Source of the DNA: Neobacillus mesonae
Lineage (GTDB): Bacteria; Bacillota; Bacilli; Paenibacillales; Paenibacillaceae
Assembly (NCBI GenBank): GCA_023715865.1
Contig: JAMBOW010000001.1
Location: forward strand, 1,736,001 to 1,800,000
Length of the DNA: 64,000 nucleotides
Reading direction: 5' to 3'
In this document: one piece after another, positions 44,932-55,354 of the stretch
Layout of the letters: each line of letters begins with the position of its first letter
How positions within the stretch are numbered: position 1 is the first letter of the stretch
Position numbers and translations under genes: made by a program
The notes under the pieces: model-generated
The model's database searches: none
What the model was told of the DNA's origin: nothing
The model's input: the letters and a program-made list of their open reading frames with translations, nothing else

Positions 44932-46203
44932 TTATCCATTAATCAATCTTAAAATATCATTGTAGGTTACAGCAATCATTAGTATAAACAGCATCGCAAA
45001 GCCAATGAAGTGCACCATACCTTCCCGGTTAGGATCAATCGGCTTGCCTCGAAGCGCTTCAATCCCCAAAAATATCAATCGGCTTCCGTCGAGTGCCGGA
45101 ATCGGCAATAGATTAAATATCCCTAAGTATAGGCTAAGGATTGCTGTCCATTGTGTCAACTGTAAAATACCTTGTTTGGCAATTTGACCAGTCACTTCAA
45201 AAGTACGTACGGGTCCTCCCAGATCATCAATATTGAACTGAGCTATCAGCATCCGGAAGCCTTCAAAGATACTTTTCGTCGTAGTCACCATATTATCCCC
45301 GGCAACAGCAAAGGATTCAAAGAATCCAACGTCTTCCCTAGGGAACTCTCCGGTTATCCCTACTTTACCGCCTTCCTGGCCTTCCATTGCTCTTGGAGTA
45401 ATCGTCAGATTAAAGACTTCATCGCCGCGTCGAACGGTCCACTCCATTGCCTTGTCCTGCGATTCAGCAATCAAGCTTACCATTTTGTTGTAATCGCCGC
45501 CGATGGCTTCACCATTAATCGTCTCGATAATGTCTCCCTCGTGAAGATCAGCCTCTGCGGCTGGCATTCCTGGAGATACGCTTCCGATCTTCACATATGT
45601 AGGATTCTCAACCGGTACGCCAGCTGCCATTGCGTAGATTGCAAACAACACAAAGGCTAGCAAGAAGTTCATAAACGGCCCGGCAAAAATGGCCAGCGCT
45701 CTTTGACCGACCGTCTTACTGTTAAACTGACGATCCTTTGGAGCAATTTGTGTTTCCTGTCCTCTTGCGATGAGCATTGCTTGAGGATGAACTGGAAATT
45801 GCTGATTTTCACCATCCACATCCAGCTCAACGGTGAGCCTGCGCTCTAAATCAATGGATACAACTTCACCGCGCACCACATTTTTGCGGTTGTCCAGTTG
45901 ATCCAGATAGATGGATTTCACTTGTCCATCTGCTGATTTTACAGCGATGGTTTGTCCTGGCTGAATCTCAACCAGCTCCGGATCCTCTCCAGCCATTCTT
46001 GCGTATCCGCCAAAAGGCAGCAAGCGCAGTGTAAAGGTTGTCTCTTGATACTTATAGGAAAACAGCTTCGGACCAAAGCCAATCGCAAATTCTCTTACAA
46101 GAATGCCTGCGCGCTTCGCAAAATAAAAATGGCCCCATTCATGCACCGTCACGATGACGAAGAACATGAGCACTGTTAAAACTACAATTTGCAAGGTTTC
46201 CAA
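44932..46203 (-). CDS. rseP: Site-2 intramembrane zinc metalloprotease RseP/RasP
   Basis: Cuts membrane-embedded anti-sigma factors and other helices. Seen: HEWGH at residues 21-25 in the first membrane helix, a PDZ domain (about 210-290, GSVSPGMPAAEADLHEGDIIETING split), and the second active-site helix with NLLPIPALDGSR. 423 residues, full length. The start is TTG at 46203 after AAAGGAGG (11 bases away). It lies about 140 bp after dxr and before proS; a terminator follows. Confidence 0.96.
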   Translation of the reverse strand: METLQIVVLTVLMFFVIVTVHEWGHFYFAKRAGILVREFAIGFGPKLFSYKYQETTFTLRLLPFGGYARMAGEDPELVEIQPGQTIAVKSADGQVKSIYLDQLDNRKNVVRGEVVSIDLERRLTVELDVDGENQQFPVHPQAMLIARGQETQIAPKDRQFNSKTVGQRALAIFAGPFMNFLLAFVLFAIYAMAAGVPVENPTYVKIGSVSPGMPAAEADLHEGDIIETINGEAIGGDYNKMVSLIAESQDKAMEWTVRRGDEVFNLTITPRAMEGQEGGKVGITGEFPREDVGFFESFAVAGDNMVTTTKSIFEGFRMLIAQFNIDDLGGPVRTFEVTGQIAKQGILQLTQWTAILSLYLGIFNLLPIPALDGSRLIFLGIEALRGKPIDPNREGMVHFIGFAMLFILMIAVTYNDILRLING

Positions 46204-46345
46204 ATTACTTCCATCCTCCTTTTACTTAAAAAGAGCTAGTCATGTCCTACTTACATTATCATTATTCAGCAGGGGGAAACAAGAGAATCAATTCTTTTAT
46301 GAGCATCTCCCTTATGCGTGCAAAAGTAAGCAGGAAGAAACCTTG

Positions 46346-47485
46346 TTATATTCTCGCCGCCATCCTCCGAGCCTGTTCATCCACATTGTCGATTTCACTC
46401 AGATCTGGATCAAGCACGTTATTATGCGCATCAACAACTCGCTCAATAATCTCCTCAATTTTCAAAAATGGAATCTCACCTTTTAAGAACCGGGCGACAG
46501 CGACTTCATTGGCTGCATTATACGCCGTGGTTGCTGTTCCTCCCATTTTGCCGCAATCAAAAGCAAGTCTCAGGCAAGGAAAACGCTCCATGTCCATTTC
46601 TTTGAAATGAAGAGATCCGATCTCAGAGAGAGACAATGACTTCGCTGGTGAAGGAAGCCGATTCGGATAAGTAAGTGCATATTGGATTGGAACACGCATA
46701 TCAGGGTTCCCCATCTGTGCAATCATGCTCGTATCTTGGAACTCGACAAAGGAATGTATAATGCTTTCCGGATGAAGAAGAACCTTGATCTGTTCATAAG
46801 GAAGACCAAACAGCCATCTCGCTTCAATAACTTCCAGCCCTTTATTTACCATCGTCGCAGAATCAATCGTGATTTTTGATCCCATGGACCAATTAGGATG
46901 CTTGAGGGCGTCCTCTACTGTTACATGCTGCAGCTGATCTCTTGTCAAGTTTCGAAAAGATCCACCGGATGCAGTGAGTGTAATATTCTTCACTTCACGA
47001 ATATTCTCTCCGTTTAAGCACTGATAAATAGCTGAATGCTCGCTGTCTACCGGGATAATCTGAACGTTATTTTCCTGTGCTGCTGCGGTAACTAGGTGCC
47101 CCGCAGTAACTAGTGTCTCTTTGTTCGCGAGTCCGATTTGCTTACCTTCCTTAATCGCTGCAAGTGTAGATTTTAGTCCCACACTGCCCATAACCGCCGT
47201 AATTACGGTATCTGCTTCGGTTCCGGCTGCTATCTCTATTAAGCCTTCATCGCCATAATACACTTTCGTGCCAGACGGCACTTGGGTTTGTACTAAGGCG
47301 ACATCTTCTTTGCGGCCAACGGAAACTTTCTTGGGCCGAAAAATATTCGCTTGCTTGATAAGCAGGTCCACATTGCCTCCTGCCGATAAACCCTCGACTT
47401 GAAACAGTTCCGGATGCGTGGAAATGACGTCAAGCGTTTGAGTTCCAACCGACCCCGTTGAACCCAGGATAGATATTTTTTTCAT
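46346..47485 (-). CDS. dxr: 1-deoxy-D-xylulose 5-phosphate reductoisomerase
   Basis: Makes methylerythritol phosphate, the committed step of non-mevalonate isoprenoid synthesis. Seen: [17 protein letters not shown] (NADPH binding), [36 protein letters not shown] and [19 protein letters not shown]. 379 residues. The ATG at 47485 follows GAGGTG; the first in-frame codon (GTG, 47494) lies inside that site. It is next to cdsA and uppS, giving an isoprenoid and envelope block. Confidence 0.97.
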   Translation of the reverse strand: MKKISILGSTGSVGTQTLDVISTHPELFQVEGLSAGGNVDLLIKQANIFRPKKVSVGRKEDVALVQTQVPSGTKVYYGDEGLIEIAAGTEADTVITAVMGSVGLKSTLAAIKEGKQIGLANKETLVTAGHLVTAAAQENNVQIIPVDSEHSAIYQCLNGENIREVKNITLTASGGSFRNLTRDQLQHVTVEDALKHPNWSMGSKITIDSATMVNKGLEVIEARWLFGLPYEQIKVLLHPESIIHSFVEFQDTSMIAQMGNPDMRVPIQYALTYPNRLPSPAKSLSLSEIGSLHFKEMDMERFPCLRLAFDCGKMGGTATTAYNAANEVAVARFLKGEIPFLKIEEIIERVVDAHNNVLDPDLSEIDNVDEQARRMAARI

Positions 47486-47512
47486 GTGGTACACCTCATG
47501 TCGTTACTTTGA

Positions 47513-48307
47513 TTAGTAAGGTATCAATGCGAGCATATGTACAAACGGAAATACAAAAATCCAGCTGTCGCAGCGATCAAGAATACCGCCATGGCCTGGC
47601 AGTAAATTCCCGGAATCTTTAATTCCGTACACACGCTTGTAAGCAGATTGAGCCAAATCACCCAGCTGCCCGATCACAGCTGATGATAAGCCAATCAGTA
47701 TAGCATTGCCAACTCCGACAATGCCGCCTGATAGCAGCGCAAATACAGCAGAAACGATAATCGCAATGATAATTCCGCCAACGGCTCCTTCGACAGTTTT
47801 ATTCGGGCTGATTACAGGCCAAAGTTTGTGTTTCCCCATACTCTTTCCTACAAAATACGCACCGGCGTCACTGCCCCAAATGCTTACAAGAATCATAAAT
47901 GTCCAGAATAAGCCGTTTGGAAGCTGGCGGGTTGCAGCAATATAATAAAAACCGATTCCAACATACACAACACCAATAAACATTAGTGCTGCCGTTTGAA
48001 CTGTCAGTTTGTTTTTTGTTGTCACTGTAGCAATTAGGAACAGAAGCATTAAAAGCCACATGATCTGACTTAGAGATAATGTTATGCCCATGTCCTTAAG
48101 TTCTACGGGAATAACGAGAAACACGACACCAATATATCCTATGAAGGCGGTACCTCCAAATGGTGATATCCCGATCATACGAATAAACTCATACAAGCCT
48201 ATCAGGGACATGATGAGAATAAGCAGGTTATACCAAGCTCCGCCCAACAATGCAAATCCTAGAAAAAAAGCACCGGCTATAACTCCCGTAATGACTCGCT
48301 GTTTCAA
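47513..48307 (-). CDS. cdsA: Phosphatidate cytidylyltransferase
   Basis: Makes CDP-diacylglycerol, the precursor of all phospholipids and the substrate of PgsA encoded at the left of the window. Integral membrane protein of 264 residues with about eight hydrophobic segments and the family signature SAYKRVYGIKDSGNLLPGHG followed by GILDRCDS. The start is TTG at 48307 after GGAGG. It lies 16 bp after uppS and 27 bp before dxr. Confidence 0.97.
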   Translation of the reverse strand: MKQRVITGVIAGAFFLGFALLGGAWYNLLILIMSLIGLYEFIRMIGISPFGGTAFIGYIGVVFLVIPVELKDMGITLSLSQIMWLLMLLFLIATVTTKNKLTVQTAALMFIGVVYVGIGFYYIAATRQLPNGLFWTFMILVSIWGSDAGAYFVGKSMGKHKLWPVISPNKTVEGAVGGIIIAIIVSAVFALLSGGIVGVGNAILIGLSSAVIGQLGDLAQSAYKRVYGIKDSGNLLPGHGGILDRCDSWIFVFPFVHMLALIPY

Positions 48308-48323
48308 CTTGGTCCATCCTCCA

Positions 48324-49091
48324 TTATTTCAAACCGCCATATCTTCTCGTTCTTTGCTGATATTCAGCTATTGCTTCATGCAAATGCTGTTTGTCAAATT
48401 CAGGCCAGTAAATGTCTGTGAACCACATTTCACTGTAAGCAAGCTGCCAAAGCATGAAATTGCTTATGCGCAGTTCACCGCTTGTGCGAATAAGTAAATC
48501 CGGGTCTGGAATACTGCCTGATAATAAATGTTGCCCAATGAGATCTGGTGTAATCTGGTCAGCCTGCAGTTTACCAGCTTCAATTTGATGACCAATTGAC
48601 TTGACCGCTTCCGTAATTTCCTTACGGCTTCCGTAATTCAAAGCAAAGTTAAGCACTAATCCAGTATTGTGCTTTGTCTTCTCAACAGCCTCTCGAATCG
48701 CCTTGATGGTATGGTCCGGAAGATCTTCTTCATGGCCCATCATCTTGACGCATACATTTCTTTCAATCAGCTCATCCAGTTCCTGTGATAAAAAATCAAC
48801 AGGCAAACGCATTAAAAAATCAACTTCATCTCTTGGCCTGGTCCAATTTTCTGTCGAGAAGGCATACATGGTTAAGTATTTAATGCCGAGATCATTGGCA
48901 GCTATCGTTGCTCGTTTAACAGCCTTCATGCCGCTTTGATGGCCAAAGATTCGGGGCAGCCCCTGCCGTTTAGCCCATCTTCCGTTTCCATCCATAATAA
49001 TTGCAACATGCCTCGGGATGTTATCCTTCGACAACTGAGGCAGCTCTTTCTTATCCCCACCGTTCAACCATGACCGAACGCGTTTCATCAT
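48324..49091 (-). CDS. uppS: Undecaprenyl diphosphate synthase
   Basis: Cis-prenyltransferase making the C55 lipid carrier for wall synthesis. Seen: HVAIIMDGNGRWAKRQGLPR with the catalytic Asp, GHQSGMKAVKRA, YLTMYAFSTENWTRP, NFALNYGSRKEI, and PDLLIRTSGELRISNFMLWQ. 255 residues, full length. The ATG pair at 49091/49088 follows GGAGGAAG. It starts the uppS-cdsA-dxr group. Confidence 0.98.
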   Translation of the reverse strand: MMKRVRSWLNGGDKKELPQLSKDNIPRHVAIIMDGNGRWAKRQGLPRIFGHQSGMKAVKRATIAANDLGIKYLTMYAFSTENWTRPRDEVDFLMRLPVDFLSQELDELIERNVCVKMMGHEEDLPDHTIKAIREAVEKTKHNTGLVLNFALNYGSRKEITEAVKSIGHQIEAGKLQADQITPDLIGQHLLSGSIPDPDLLIRTSGELRISNFMLWQLAYSEMWFTDIYWPEFDKQHLHEAIAEYQQRTRRYGGLK

Positions 49092-49132
49092 TCGACTTCC
49101 TCCAAAATTCCCATGAAGTTTCTTTTCACTCT

Positions 49133-49168
49133 TGTGAAAAGAGCAAACCCCACCGAAGGCGGAGGGGC
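49133..49168 (-). terminator. Probable terminator after frr
   Basis: Stem CCCC/GGGG enclosing CCG/CGG with one mismatch (49148-49167), then TTTGCTCTTTTC on the minus strand. Confidence 0.6.
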
Positions 49169-49178
49169 CGTATGCTTA

Positions 49179-49732
49179 TTATACTTCCATAATTTCTTTT
49201 TCTTTTGCAGCAAGGACTTTATCTACTTCAGCAACGAATTTATCTGTTGATTTTTGAATATCGTCTTGATGTCTGCGAGACTCGTCTTCTGAAATATCAG
49301 TTTTCTCGAGCTTTTTAATATCATCGTTTGCATCACGGCGAATATTACGAACCGCAACCTTTGCTTCTTCACCGAATTTCTTAGTGAATTTAACCAGCTC
49401 AGTTCTGCGCTCTTCAGTCAGTGGTGGAATGGACAAACGAATCATCGCTCCGTCGTTAGCAGGAGTCAGTCCCAGATCGGATTTCATGATCGCACGCTCG
49501 ATGTCTGCCAAAGAGGATTTGTCCCAAGGCTGAATCATCAAAGTACGAGAATCCGGAGTATTGATGTTTGCAAGTTGGTTGATCGGTGTCATTGCTCCAT
49601 AGTATTCAACTTGAATACGATCAAGCAGTGCCGGTGTTGCACGTCCAGCGCGAAGCGTCGACAAGTCACGTTTGAGTGCTTGGATCGCTTTTTCCATACG
49701 TTCTTCTGCATTCTTTTTAATTGTTTGTGGCA

Positions 49733-49733
<1 letters not shown>
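49179..49733 (-). CDS. frr: Ribosome recycling factor
   Basis: With EF-G it splits post-termination ribosomes. 184 residues containing [52 protein letters not shown] and a [12 protein letters not shown] C-terminal helix. Its ATG overlaps the pyrH stop by one base (TAATG). A terminator follows. Confidence 0.98.
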
Positions 49734-50524
<791 letters not shown>

Positions 50525-50528
50525 TTAG

Positions 50529-50560
50529 TTAAAAAGAAAGGAACACGGATTGTGTTCCAC
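50529..50560 (-). terminator. Terminator after tsf, before pyrH
   Basis: Stem GGAACAC/GTGTTCC (50540-50546 with 50552-50558) followed by TTTCTTTTT on the minus strand. Confidence 0.75.
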
Positions 50561-50712
50561 TCTTAGTTAAAGAAAACTTTCTGAGCCGAGTTTCGGACTA
50601 TCCAGTTCTTCTTCCAATATAAAGGTGCACTGTAATCTCATGAAGTTATTCTAAGTTATATCTTCAGATGACATGGGCACGTCCGATTTCGTTTCAACAA
50701 GCGTTTCAATAA

Positions 50713-51363
50713 TTAGTTTTTCACTTGTGCCATAACTTCTTCTACGAAGTTATCTTGTTTCTTCTCAAGACCTTCACCCAGTTCATAACGAACAAAGCGA
50801 CGGATGGAAATGTTTTCACCGATTGTGCTGATTTTTTCGTTCAGCAGCTGTTGAATCGTTTGGTCTGGGTTTTTAACGAAAGATTGCTCAAGCAAGCAAT
50901 ACTCTTCGTAGTATTTACCAATACGGCCTTCAACCATTTTTTCAACGATTTTTTCTGGTTTTCCTTCATTCAGAGCTTGAGCTTTCAAAATTTCTTTTTC
51001 TTTCTCGAGCTCTTCTTGAGGAACTTCTTCACGAGTTACATAGCGCGGGTTGGAAGCAGCGATATGCATAGCGATGTCGCGTGCAAATTCTTTGAACTGA
51101 TCTGTCATTGCTACGAAGTCAGTTTCGCAGTTAACTTCAACCAATACGCCGATACGTCCGCCAGCGTGGATGTAAGATTGAACCGCGCCTTCGGTAGCTA
51201 CACGGCCAGCTTTATTTGCTGCTGCAGCCAATCCTTTTTCGCGAAGAATTTCAGTTGCTTTTGTTACATCATTGTTCGCTTCTTCCAGTGCTTTTTTGCA
51301 ATCCAGCATACCAGCGCCAGTTTTTTCGCGAAGTTCTTTTACCAATTTCGCATCTACTGCCAT
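50713..51363 (-). CDS. tsf: Elongation factor Ts
   Basis: Guanine-nucleotide exchange factor for EF-Tu. Seen: [41 protein letters not shown] and [21 protein letters not shown]. 216 residues, the short Firmicute form. The ATG at 51363 has GGAGGG; the frame to 51450 is the rpsB-tsf gap and is not used. It follows rpsB with a hairpin between them. Confidence 0.98.
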   Translation of the reverse strand: MAVDAKLVKELREKTGAGMLDCKKALEEANNDVTKATEILREKGLAAAANKAGRVATEGAVQSYIHAGGRIGVLVEVNCETDFVAMTDQFKEFARDIAMHIAASNPRYVTREEVPQEELEKEKEILKAQALNEGKPEKIVEKMVEGRIGKYYEEYCLLEQSFVKNPDQTIQQLLNEKISTIGENISIRRFVRYELGEGLEKKQDNFVEEVMAQVKN

Positions 51364-51401
51364 TTGTTTTTCCCTCCAGAGGATAATTTTGCGTATGACT
51401 C

Positions 51402-51447
51402 TAAAAAAAGGGCAGTGAAAGGTTATCCACCTACCAACCACCCTTTT
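51402..51447 (-). terminator. Terminator or attenuator between rpsB and tsf
   Basis: Arms AAAAGGG and CCCTTTT (about 51406-51412 with 51441-51447) are followed by a T run on the minus strand. The loop is long, so it may be a partial terminator that sets the S2 to EF-Ts ratio. Confidence 0.5.
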
Positions 51448-51486
51448 CATTTAATTCATATACGTTAGATCCTTAACGAACTGACC

Positions 51487-52185
51487 TTAAGCGGATGTTT
51501 CTTCGCCTTGGTGAGCTTCGATAACAGCATCAGCCATTTTACCAGTAAGCAATTTAACCGCGCGAATCGCGTCATCGTTACCAGGAATGACATAATCGAT
51601 TTCATCCGGATCGCAGTTAGTATCTACGATACCTACGATTGGGATACCCAATTTACGAGCTTCCGCTACTGCGATACGCTCTTTACGAGGGTCGATTACA
51701 AACAGGGCGCTAGGAAGACCCTTCATGTTTTTGATACCGCCGAGGAATTTCTCGAGACGATCTTTCTCTTTACGGAGAATGATAACTTCTTTCTTAGGCA
51801 GCACTTGGAAAGTGCCGTCCTCTTCCCAAGCTTCCAACTGTTTCAAACGATCGATACGTTTTTGAATAGTTTGGAAGTTAGTCAGAGTACCGCCGAGCCA
51901 ACGTTGGTTAATAAAGAACTGACCAGCGCGCTCTGCTTCTTCTTTTACGGAATCTTGCGCTTGTTTTTTAGTACCTACGAAAAGAATAGTTCCATTCTCT
52001 CCTGCAATACTTTTAACAAAGTTGTAAGCTTCCTCAACCTTTTTCACTGTCTTTTGCAAGTCAATGATGTAAATACCGTTTCTTTCAGTGAAGATATAAC
52101 GATCCATCTTTGGATTCCAACGGCGAGTTTGGTGACCGAAGTGAACCCCAGCTTCGAGAAGCTGTTTCATGGAGATAACTGCCAT
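51487..52185 (-). CDS. rpsB: 30S ribosomal protein S2
   Basis: Late-assembling small-subunit protein. Seen: [20 protein letters not shown] at the start, [51 protein letters not shown] and [20 protein letters not shown]. 232 residues. The ATG at 52185 follows AGGAGGTG; the GTG two codons earlier overlaps that site. A promoter lies at 52309-52337. Confidence 0.98.
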   Translation of the reverse strand: MAVISMKQLLEAGVHFGHQTRRWNPKMDRYIFTERNGIYIIDLQKTVKKVEEAYNFVKSIAGENGTILFVGTKKQAQDSVKEEAERAGQFFINQRWLGGTLTNFQTIQKRIDRLKQLEAWEEDGTFQVLPKKEVIILRKEKDRLEKFLGGIKNMKGLPSALFVIDPRKERIAVAEARKLGIPIVGIVDTNCDPDEIDYVIPGNDDAIRAVKLLTGKMADAVIEAHQGEETSA

Positions 52186-52308
52186 CTCCACACACCTCCT
52201 AATTATTGGTTTTTGTGTCCTCCGCCGGCATCATTTCCCGTCAAGACTTCCCATATGGCAAGCACCCTCGACAGAATTAGCACAGCGTGTGTTTTAACAC
52301 CGTCAATT

Positions 52309-52337
52309 AATATATCATAACTGCTTACACGATGCAA
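52309..52337 (-). promoter_or_regulatory. Sigma-A promoter of rpsB
   Basis: TTGCAT (52337-52332), 17 bp, then TATATT (52314-52309) with an extended TGn in front. The leader of about 115 nt contains a GTGTT/AACAC stem that might be an S2 target; this is not established. Confidence 0.65.
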
Positions 52338-52392
52338 CAAAGTTTCACATAATCCATTTCTTGTTCACATTACCTTCATTAATGTATCTTTA

Positions 52393-52959
52393 TCAGGGTT
52401 CAGCTATTAGCTTTTGTATTACTGAATCTATAGATTCAGCCTCGGTAAACTGAAAGGTTCCAACCTGAATTTTCTTATTAATTTTTTGTTTTGTCGCTTC
52501 TTTAAGAAATGCCTCACGGTCTTCAATGACATGCAGTGCTGAAAGATGATCAGCTACGTCAGTCAAGGTTGCACCATTTATCACACGATAGGATATCGGC
52601 TCAGATGCAGGCTCTGAAGCTTGCTCGGGCTCCGTCGGCTCCTTATTGTCCGGTGCTGCGGGCTGCTGCGGCTCGCTCACCTCAGGTTCAGAGGCGGCAT
52701 TTCCTGTAGATTGGCTGCTGTTTTCCGAAGCCTTCAGATCAGTCCATTCCTCTTCAGTCATCACCTCAGTGGCTGCATCATAAACTTTAAGCTGCAGTTC
52801 ATCTGCTGCCTCTTCAAGCTGTTCTCTTGTAAGGGAGCTCGGGTCTTCCGTATTGTTGACTCCTGCTTGTCCTTGTCCGATCAGGGCCAGCTGTAGAATT
52901 AAGGCCCCAACCACAATTCCGGATCCAAGGCCGAAAAGGAAGGAACGATTTCTTATCAT
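52393..52959 (-). CDS. Membrane-anchored protein with YceG/MltG-like C-terminal module
   Basis: 188 residues, function unknown. One N-terminal membrane helix (about 7-29), a Pro/Glu/Ser-rich linker, then a C-terminal stretch (about 122-188) with VINGATLTDVADHLSALHVI and IQVGTFQFTEAESIDSVIQKL. This resembles the LysM-like module found at the start of MltG transglycosylases, but the catalytic domain is absent. Its ATG overlaps the previous gene by four bases. It is the last gene of the sigD-fapA group before rpsB. A wall- or envelope-binding accessory role is a guess. Confidence 0.75.
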   Translation of the reverse strand: MIRNRSFLFGLGSGIVVGALILQLALIGQGQAGVNNTEDPSSLTREQLEEAADELQLKVYDAATEVMTEEEWTDLKASENSSQSTGNAASEPEVSEPQQPAAPDNKEPTEPEQASEPASEPISYRVINGATLTDVADHLSALHVIEDREAFLKEATKQKINKKIQVGTFQFTEAESIDSVIQKLIAEP

Positions 52960-53489
52960 CGGCTCTCCTCCCTTTCTCCAAGCTGAACTATAACCTGAAC
53001 CTCACCTTTGGGAATATTCAGCTTCTTTGCAATAAAATCAACCGATTTGCCTTCCGAATATAACTGAAACAATTCCGGAAAACGTAACTGAATTGTTGAG
53101 TTGTCTTTCATCGGGATCTCCTCTTGAGCTCCAGCCTTTTCCTCTTCTGTTGCAGCTATGAATTCGGAGGCAGTCTGCTTATCTGCCGGATACGATATGA
53201 TTTGCTCTGCTTGAACAGACAAACGCAGCTCCAGCGACTTCACTTGCTGATTCAGTTCGCCAATTTCTTGTTCCCTTTGTTTATCTTTCAATAGCCATTC
53301 CTGCTGGTACTCTTTCAGTTTTTGAATGACTTTATCATTCTCCAGTTCAATCTCCGCCAAATATTGATCGAGGGTCGATTCGACATCCTCTATTACATTT
53401 TGTCCTGAATGTGCCTTAGATTTTGGTATAAACCAGGCATATACAATGACACATAGGCCAAGTATGACAATGGTGCTCCATGGTTGCAT
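52956..53489 (-). CDS. DUF6115-type coiled-coil membrane protein at the swrB position
   Basis: 177 residues: an N-terminal membrane helix (about 5-20), a charged coiled coil (about 33-98), a linker, and a C-terminal segment FPELFQLYSEGKSVDFIAKK then LNIPKGEVQVIVQLG that looks like a small helix-turn-helix. The layout and position after sigD match B. subtilis SwrB (YlxL), which activates flagellar basal-body assembly, but I cannot show homology by eye. The ATG has a GGAG site; overlap with the next gene is four bases. Confidence 0.78.
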   Translation of the reverse strand: MQPWSTIVILGLCVIVYAWFIPKSKAHSGQNVIEDVESTLDQYLAEIELENDKVIQKLKEYQQEWLLKDKQREQEIGELNQQVKSLELRLSVQAEQIISYPADKQTASEFIAATEEEKAGAQEEIPMKDNSTIQLRFPELFQLYSEGKSVDFIAKKLNIPKGEVQVIVQLGEREESR

Positions 53490-53535
53490 GAGCCTGTTCT
53501 CCTTTTTTCATGCGATGCAAGCAGCTTAATCCTAA

Positions 53536-53856
53536 CTATAAACTTACGTCAAAATGCTTTCCCTTAAATGGATGTTCAGCAGAGACAGCTTCGACTTCTT
53601 CTTCAGGTGACGGATTATTGGACAAAGCCACATGATCTGATGAAGATCCGGCAGAATTGCGCTGATTTTTAATGCTTGCCTGCTCAGATTCGTTTGTCTT
53701 AGGGCTCTGCTTCGCTTCCTTTTTCTCTTTCTTCATTTGGTTATCAGCTAATAGTGACTGCTCTGATGATCTTCTATGATCGTATTCACTTTGATAGCGT
53801 CCCACCTCGCTGGTACGCGGTACAGCAATCTGCAGCTCAACGGCTTTAAGACTCAT
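53536..53856 (-). CDS. Unknown small charged protein in the sigD-fapA cluster
   Basis: 106 residues, no recognised domain. The N-terminal 28 residues (MSLKAVELQIAVPRTSEVGR onward) look ordered and conserved in style; the rest is Lys/Glu/Ser/Asn-rich and probably disordered, ending HPFKGKHFDVSL. No membrane segment. The ATG follows AAAGGAGTGA at good distance, supporting a real gene. It lies 31 bp after fapA and 46 bp before the swrB-like gene, so a motility-related role is inferred from context only. Confidence 0.75.
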   Translation of the reverse strand: MSLKAVELQIAVPRTSEVGRYQSEYDHRRSSEQSLLADNQMKKEKKEAKQSPKTNESEQASIKNQRNSAGSSSDHVALSNNPSPEEEVEAVSAEHPFKGKHFDVSL

Positions 53857-53887
53857 CTCAAGGTCACTCCTTTAGGTCATTTTGTGT

Positions 53888-55300
53888 TTAAAATCCCTTT
53901 AGCGGCACCATGGATATATCCCCGTTTTGATAAAAAAATGAAATTCTTGTAGCTGTATCTTTAACAAATCTCGTATATCTGCCGATAACTATTTTAGAGC
54001 CTCCATAAATGGTTTTAAAGACATCTACGCTGGCAGTCGCCGTATTCTCAAGCGTTCTTTCGATATCCAGAATACGTTCCTTAACTTCAGCAAGTTCACG
54101 CAAACTTGACTGATGGGTGACTTGAAGTTTCAATCGCATACTCAATTTATCCTCAGACAGCTGCCCGACCGCAGCCATTTGATCGAGCAAATGAAGTGCT
54201 TTAACGGTCTTGTCGATGTTATCCGTTTGGGCTTTAAGTTCGTTCCTCAGCTGGGCAAGCTCATTGCGCAGCTCAGGGATGACACCAACTTCAATTGTCG
54301 TGACCGTTGACATCGTATTACCGACAGTTCGGGCACTGACTTTTTCACCGGCTTGAATGATTCCGCCAACGATAAGACCTTTAGTTCCTTCACAGATGCA
54401 CTGGCTCCCTGCTCTGATGTTTGAATGCATAATGCTCTGGGTAACATATATGTTGTTTCTAGCTTCCACGTTTGCATCTTGAATAAATGAGCTTTTTACA
54501 TCAACACCTGCATGAATAAATCCTTTATTGTAGCCAATGATGCCGCCAGTGACATGAATGGAACCTCCAGCAAAGAGCTCTGCACCTTCGACACCGCCAA
54601 CCACGCGAATGTCACCAGCAGCCTTCACTTTAAATCCGGTCAGTACGTTTCCTCGTATTACAATCGTACCGACGAAATCAATATTACCAGTATTATAATC
54701 AACGTCACCATTTACTTCATAGACAGGAAATACATTGATCCGATCCTTCTCAGTCGGGGTCACGAGCCCGTCAAGTGCCGCATACATTGCGTCACCTTCT
54801 GCATTGACCACTACATTTTTACCTGGCTTAAAGCGTGCTTCCTTGCCAGGACGATAGGGAATCACTTCTCCCTTTACACTCTTTCCAGGTGTACCTGGCT
54901 CAGCGGGTTTTCTAATGGCTATCAGCTGCCCTTTGGTTACATTGCTCAGCTGAGTAATCTCTTTATAGTCTACTCTGCCATCTTCAGTTTCAAGCGGTCT
55001 TCGCTCTCCATTGTCATTCAAATTCGAAATGAATTCGATCACTCCGTCAGTCCCAGAGACAGGTTCATCTCCTGTGGCAACAACTGGCTTCTGATTATAA
55101 AATGCTGTAGGACGATTTGCGATTTCCTGAAGAGTATCGTTATGAATCCCGTAGATAACGCCTTGTTCAGCAAGGAAAGCTTGTAACTGTGCTGCTGTAA
55201 TTTCAAATTCCTCTTGTCTAATAATATCAAGTACTGCGCTGCTTTGATCTGCCGAAAACAGTACCTTCATATAATCTGCTGGCTCTAATTTCTGCGTCAT
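53888..55300 (-). CDS. fapA: FapA family protein (DUF342)
   Basis: 470 residues. Seen: an N-terminal domain, then the FapA repeat region (about 170-330) with GDVDYNTGNIDFVGTIVIRG, VKAAGDIRVVGGVEGAELFA and VKSSFIQDANVEARNNIYVT typical of a right-handed beta-helix, then a coiled-coil C-terminus. FapA proteins are linked with flagellar assembly or chemotaxis clusters; the mechanism is unclear. The frame begins with a TTG at 55306, but the ATG at 55300 has AAGGAAGG six bases before. It lies directly after sigD. Confidence 0.87.
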   Translation of the reverse strand: MTQKLEPADYMKVLFSADQSSAVLDIIRQEEFEITAAQLQAFLAEQGVIYGIHNDTLQEIANRPTAFYNQKPVVATGDEPVSGTDGVIEFISNLNDNGERRPLETEDGRVDYKEITQLSNVTKGQLIAIRKPAEPGTPGKSVKGEVIPYRPGKEARFKPGKNVVVNAEGDAMYAALDGLVTPTEKDRINVFPVYEVNGDVDYNTGNIDFVGTIVIRGNVLTGFKVKAAGDIRVVGGVEGAELFAGGSIHVTGGIIGYNKGFIHAGVDVKSSFIQDANVEARNNIYVTQSIMHSNIRAGSQCICEGTKGLIVGGIIQAGEKVSARTVGNTMSTVTTIEVGVIPELRNELAQLRNELKAQTDNIDKTVKALHLLDQMAAVGQLSEDKLSMRLKLQVTHQSSLRELAEVKERILDIERTLENTATASVDVFKTIYGGSKIVIGRYTRFVKDTATRISFFYQNGDISMVPLKGF

Positions 55301-55354
55301 CTGCAACCTTCCTTCTTTCTCTATAGACAGCTTATTTTTTAAAATTACTCTTCA

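Noticed and set aside
50725..51468. 247-codon plus-strand frame
   Set aside because: Fully antisense to tsf, Phe-rich, no domain; tsf on the other strand is unmistakable.
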